In this document: positions 6,123 to 7,007 of the stretch, piece by piece
Layout of the letters: every line of letters begins with the position of its first letter
Position numbering within the stretch: the stretch's first letter is position 1
Assembly (NCBI GenBank): GCA_003132865.1
Contig: PKYZ01000787.1
Span: 2,501 to 9,507, forward strand
Direction: 5' to 3'
DNA length: 7,007 nucleotides
DNA from: Bryobacterales bacterium
GTDB taxonomy: Bacteria; Acidobacteriota; Terriglobia; Bryobacterales; Bryobacteraceae
The notes under the pieces: generated by a model
Seen by the model: only the letters and a program-made list of their open reading frames with translations
Databases searched by the model: none
What the model was told of the DNA's origin: nothing
Program-made: the position numbers and the translations under genes

Positions 6123-6531
6123 TTTGAATTCTCGTAAGCCTCCACCATGGCAACGATGTCGCTAATTTCCCATTTGCGTTTTCCAGGCCAGCGGCCATGG
6201 CAGGCGTGCATTTTAATGTCTGATGGACCCGAGCGAAGTTGTAGTACATGAAGTCGAGGGCCACGGCGTGCATGTGGTTCTCCATTTTCTTGCTGAAGGC
6301 GTTCGTTAGCCGGGTGAACCGCCGCATAGACATCCGCATCGTGGGGTTCTGCCGTTCTACGTAGGATGTGCTGATATGCTTCGGGTCGGGAGATCCGGTT
6401 ACGGTGTGGCTCTCACATCCGAGGCACTGCGCGGGGCTGTAGCGTTTCTCCCCGTCGTTTGGAATGCCGTACACCTTCACCAATTGGGCGTAGTCCACAT
6501 CGCCCGCAAACGCCTTATCTACCTCGTCGGC
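6119..6531 (-). pseudogene. IS1-like DDE transposase, C-terminal fragment with frameshift
   Basis: The C-terminal third to half of a transposase on the minus strand. Recognisable parts, in order, are FAGDVDYAQLVKVYG, EKRYSPAQCLGCE, PDPKHISTSYVERQNPTMRM (the Glu of YVERQN is the likely last DDE residue), FTRLTNAFSKKMENH and YYNFARVHQTLKCTPAMAAG. The frame is then lost by one missing base at 6172-6174, and the expected tail WEISDIVAMVEAYENSN, with stop TGA at 6119-6121, appears in another frame. At the 5' side homology stops near 6530, where the DNA becomes an opposing recombinase gene. The N-terminal DNA-binding part and the first catalytic Asp residues are absent, so the fragment is inactive. 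The family name IS1 is from memory of similar proteins. Confidence 0.75.
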
Positions 6532-6765
6532 CCACATACGTTTCGACACAGCGTTGGAGTCCAGTTGGTTGCCGCGGGCGTCGATGCGACAGTCATCCGA
6601 AATTGGCTCGGACACGCTCGACTGGACACGACCAACCTGTACGCACGAGCTAATCTCGAAACAAAACGCAAAGCACTCGAGCAGGTCGATCCGGCGACCA
6701 AACCCTCTAAACCGCCGCGGTGGAAGCACGATCCGGAGCTATTGACGTGGCTCGAGTCGCTGTGA
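6532..6765 (+). pseudogene. Tyrosine recombinase/integrase, C-terminal fragment
   Basis: The last 77 residues of a phage-integrase-family recombinase ending at TGA 6763-6765. The fragment begins exactly in the HxxR box (PHTFRHSVGVQLVAAGVD). It continues with the LGH box (NWLGHARLDTTN), the nucleophile tyrosine at 6640-6642 (NLYARANLETKRKAL) and the tail ending LLTWLESL. This tail style fits transposon-borne recombinases such as the third protein of recombinase-in-trio (RIT) elements, a suggestion from family memory. The core-binding domain and first catalytic Arg are missing, since the DNA upstream of about 6531 belongs to the transposase fragment on the other strand. It has no start codon of its own and cannot be functional. 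Confidence 0.75.
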
Positions 6766-6768
6766 GAA

Positions 6769-6844
6769 GCGCTTACCCATAATGGGAAGCCCACGCTAGC
6801 CGCCTCCGACGGAATCGGCGGTCCCGGCGGCCTTCCTTCTCATT
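6769..6844. repeat. Nested inverted repeats after the recombinase gene, probable element end
   Basis: Several inverted repeats are stacked here. CCCAT/ATGGG sits at 6776-6780 and 6782-6786. AATGGGAAG (6781-6789) can pair with CTTCTCATT (6836-6844) with one G-T wobble. GCCGCC (6799-6804) pairs with GGCGGC (6826-6831), and TCCG/CGGA (6105-type palindrome) lies at 6805-6813. The last three nest into one long hairpin-like structure. The position, directly behind a recombinase gene, suggests a recombination or end sequence of the element. A terminator is possible but no T-tract follows. Confidence 0.45.
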
Positions 6845-6862
6845 ACGGAGTGCTTACGATTA

Positions 6863-6894
6863 GGTGTGTAATCGGAAGCTTGCGATTACACACC
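6863..6894. repeat. Perfect 12-bp inverted repeat with 8-base loop
   Basis: GGTGTGTAATCG (6863-6874) is the exact reverse complement of CGATTACACACC (6883-6894), separated by GAAGCTTG. No T-tract follows on either strand, so it is not a classical terminator. Together with the nested repeats at 6769-6844 it could mark the end or crossover site of the recombinase-bearing element. Confidence 0.6.
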
Positions 6895-7007
6895 GGGCGC
6901 AAAGTCATACTGGCCCGCCGGCACTGGCGGCGCGTATCCGATTCCGTGCCGCCGGCAAAACGCGGTCGGTGCGGCATACGACAATGCCGCGCCGTCCGCC
7001 GTCAGTT
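6886..7007 (-). CDS. Possible C-terminal end of a minus-strand gene at the right edge
   Basis: An open minus frame enters from the window edge and gives 39 residues before TAA at 6886-6888. It has GC-rich third positions and a plausible composition (for example RRHGIGYAPPVPAGQYDF). The family is not recognised. The stop lies inside the perfect inverted repeat at 6863-6894, so the true C-terminus may have been altered by an inserted element. The frame could also be open by chance, since GC-rich DNA often lacks stops over this length. Confidence 0.3.
   Translation of the reverse strand, partial: LTADGAALSYAAPTAFCRRHGIGYAPPVPAGQYDFAPGV

Noticed and set aside
6863..6894. A rho-independent terminator
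   Set aside because: The stem is strong, but no run of T follows on either strand.
1..7007. tRNA, rRNA, riboswitch or a novel defence system
   Set aside because: I found no cloverleaf, rRNA-like or riboswitch-like sequence, and no set of genes typical of defence. The genes are explained by hydroxyproline catabolism and mobile-element debris.

Overview
The window is a GC-rich (roughly 60% or more G+C) bacterial segment. It looks like Acidobacteriota of the Solibacter/Bryobacter kind. That is an inference from the Tat-signal secreted protein at the left edge, a fragment of the STGPKTPEGK-type N-terminus that is abundant in those genomes, and a dispersed CACAGATGAA-type repeat. No 16S rRNA or universal marker gene is present to confirm it.

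Layout. Positions 1-231 (minus) hold the start of a Tat-exported protein that runs off the edge. Positions 260-1001 and 1142-1861 (both minus) hold two tandem, roughly 75% identical GntR/FCD regulators; the first carries a one-base frameshift and the second is intact. Facing them on the plus strand is an operon with 4- to 11-base overlaps: the 3' end of a dihydrodipicolinate-synthase-family gene (to 2168), a proline racemase/4-hydroxyproline 2-epimerase (2165-3126, frameshifted), a DAO-type FAD oxidase (3123-4229) read in frame into a small [2Fe-2S] protein (4230-4482, frameshifted at its end), and a large FAD/NAD(P)-type subunit (4472-about 5605, cut before its last cysteine pair). The right third (about 5600-7007) is a patchwork of mobile-element debris: an antisense N-terminal fragment, a short repeat, a G-rich non-coding spacer, an IS1-like transposase fragment, the C-terminus of a tyrosine recombinase, and a strongly structured element end.

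How the genes work together. Epimerase, three-subunit D-hydroxyproline dehydrogenase and deaminase of the DapA superfamily are the known set for trans-4-hydroxy-L-proline breakdown to 2-oxoglutarate semialdehyde. The GntR/FCD genes are the likely local repressors. No 2-oxoglutarate semialdehyde dehydrogenase is in the window. The secreted protein beside the regulators may be a GH127-like arabinofuranosidase, which would fit use of plant hydroxyproline-rich glycoproteins, but that is speculative.

Main message. I do not see an unknown system. I see a recognisable catabolic island in decay, or an assembly with many indels: one-base shifts in at least four genes, a deletion that removed the divergent promoter and most of the deaminase gene, and a truncation at the boundary with mobile elements. 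Deciding between true decay and sequencing error is the most useful next check.
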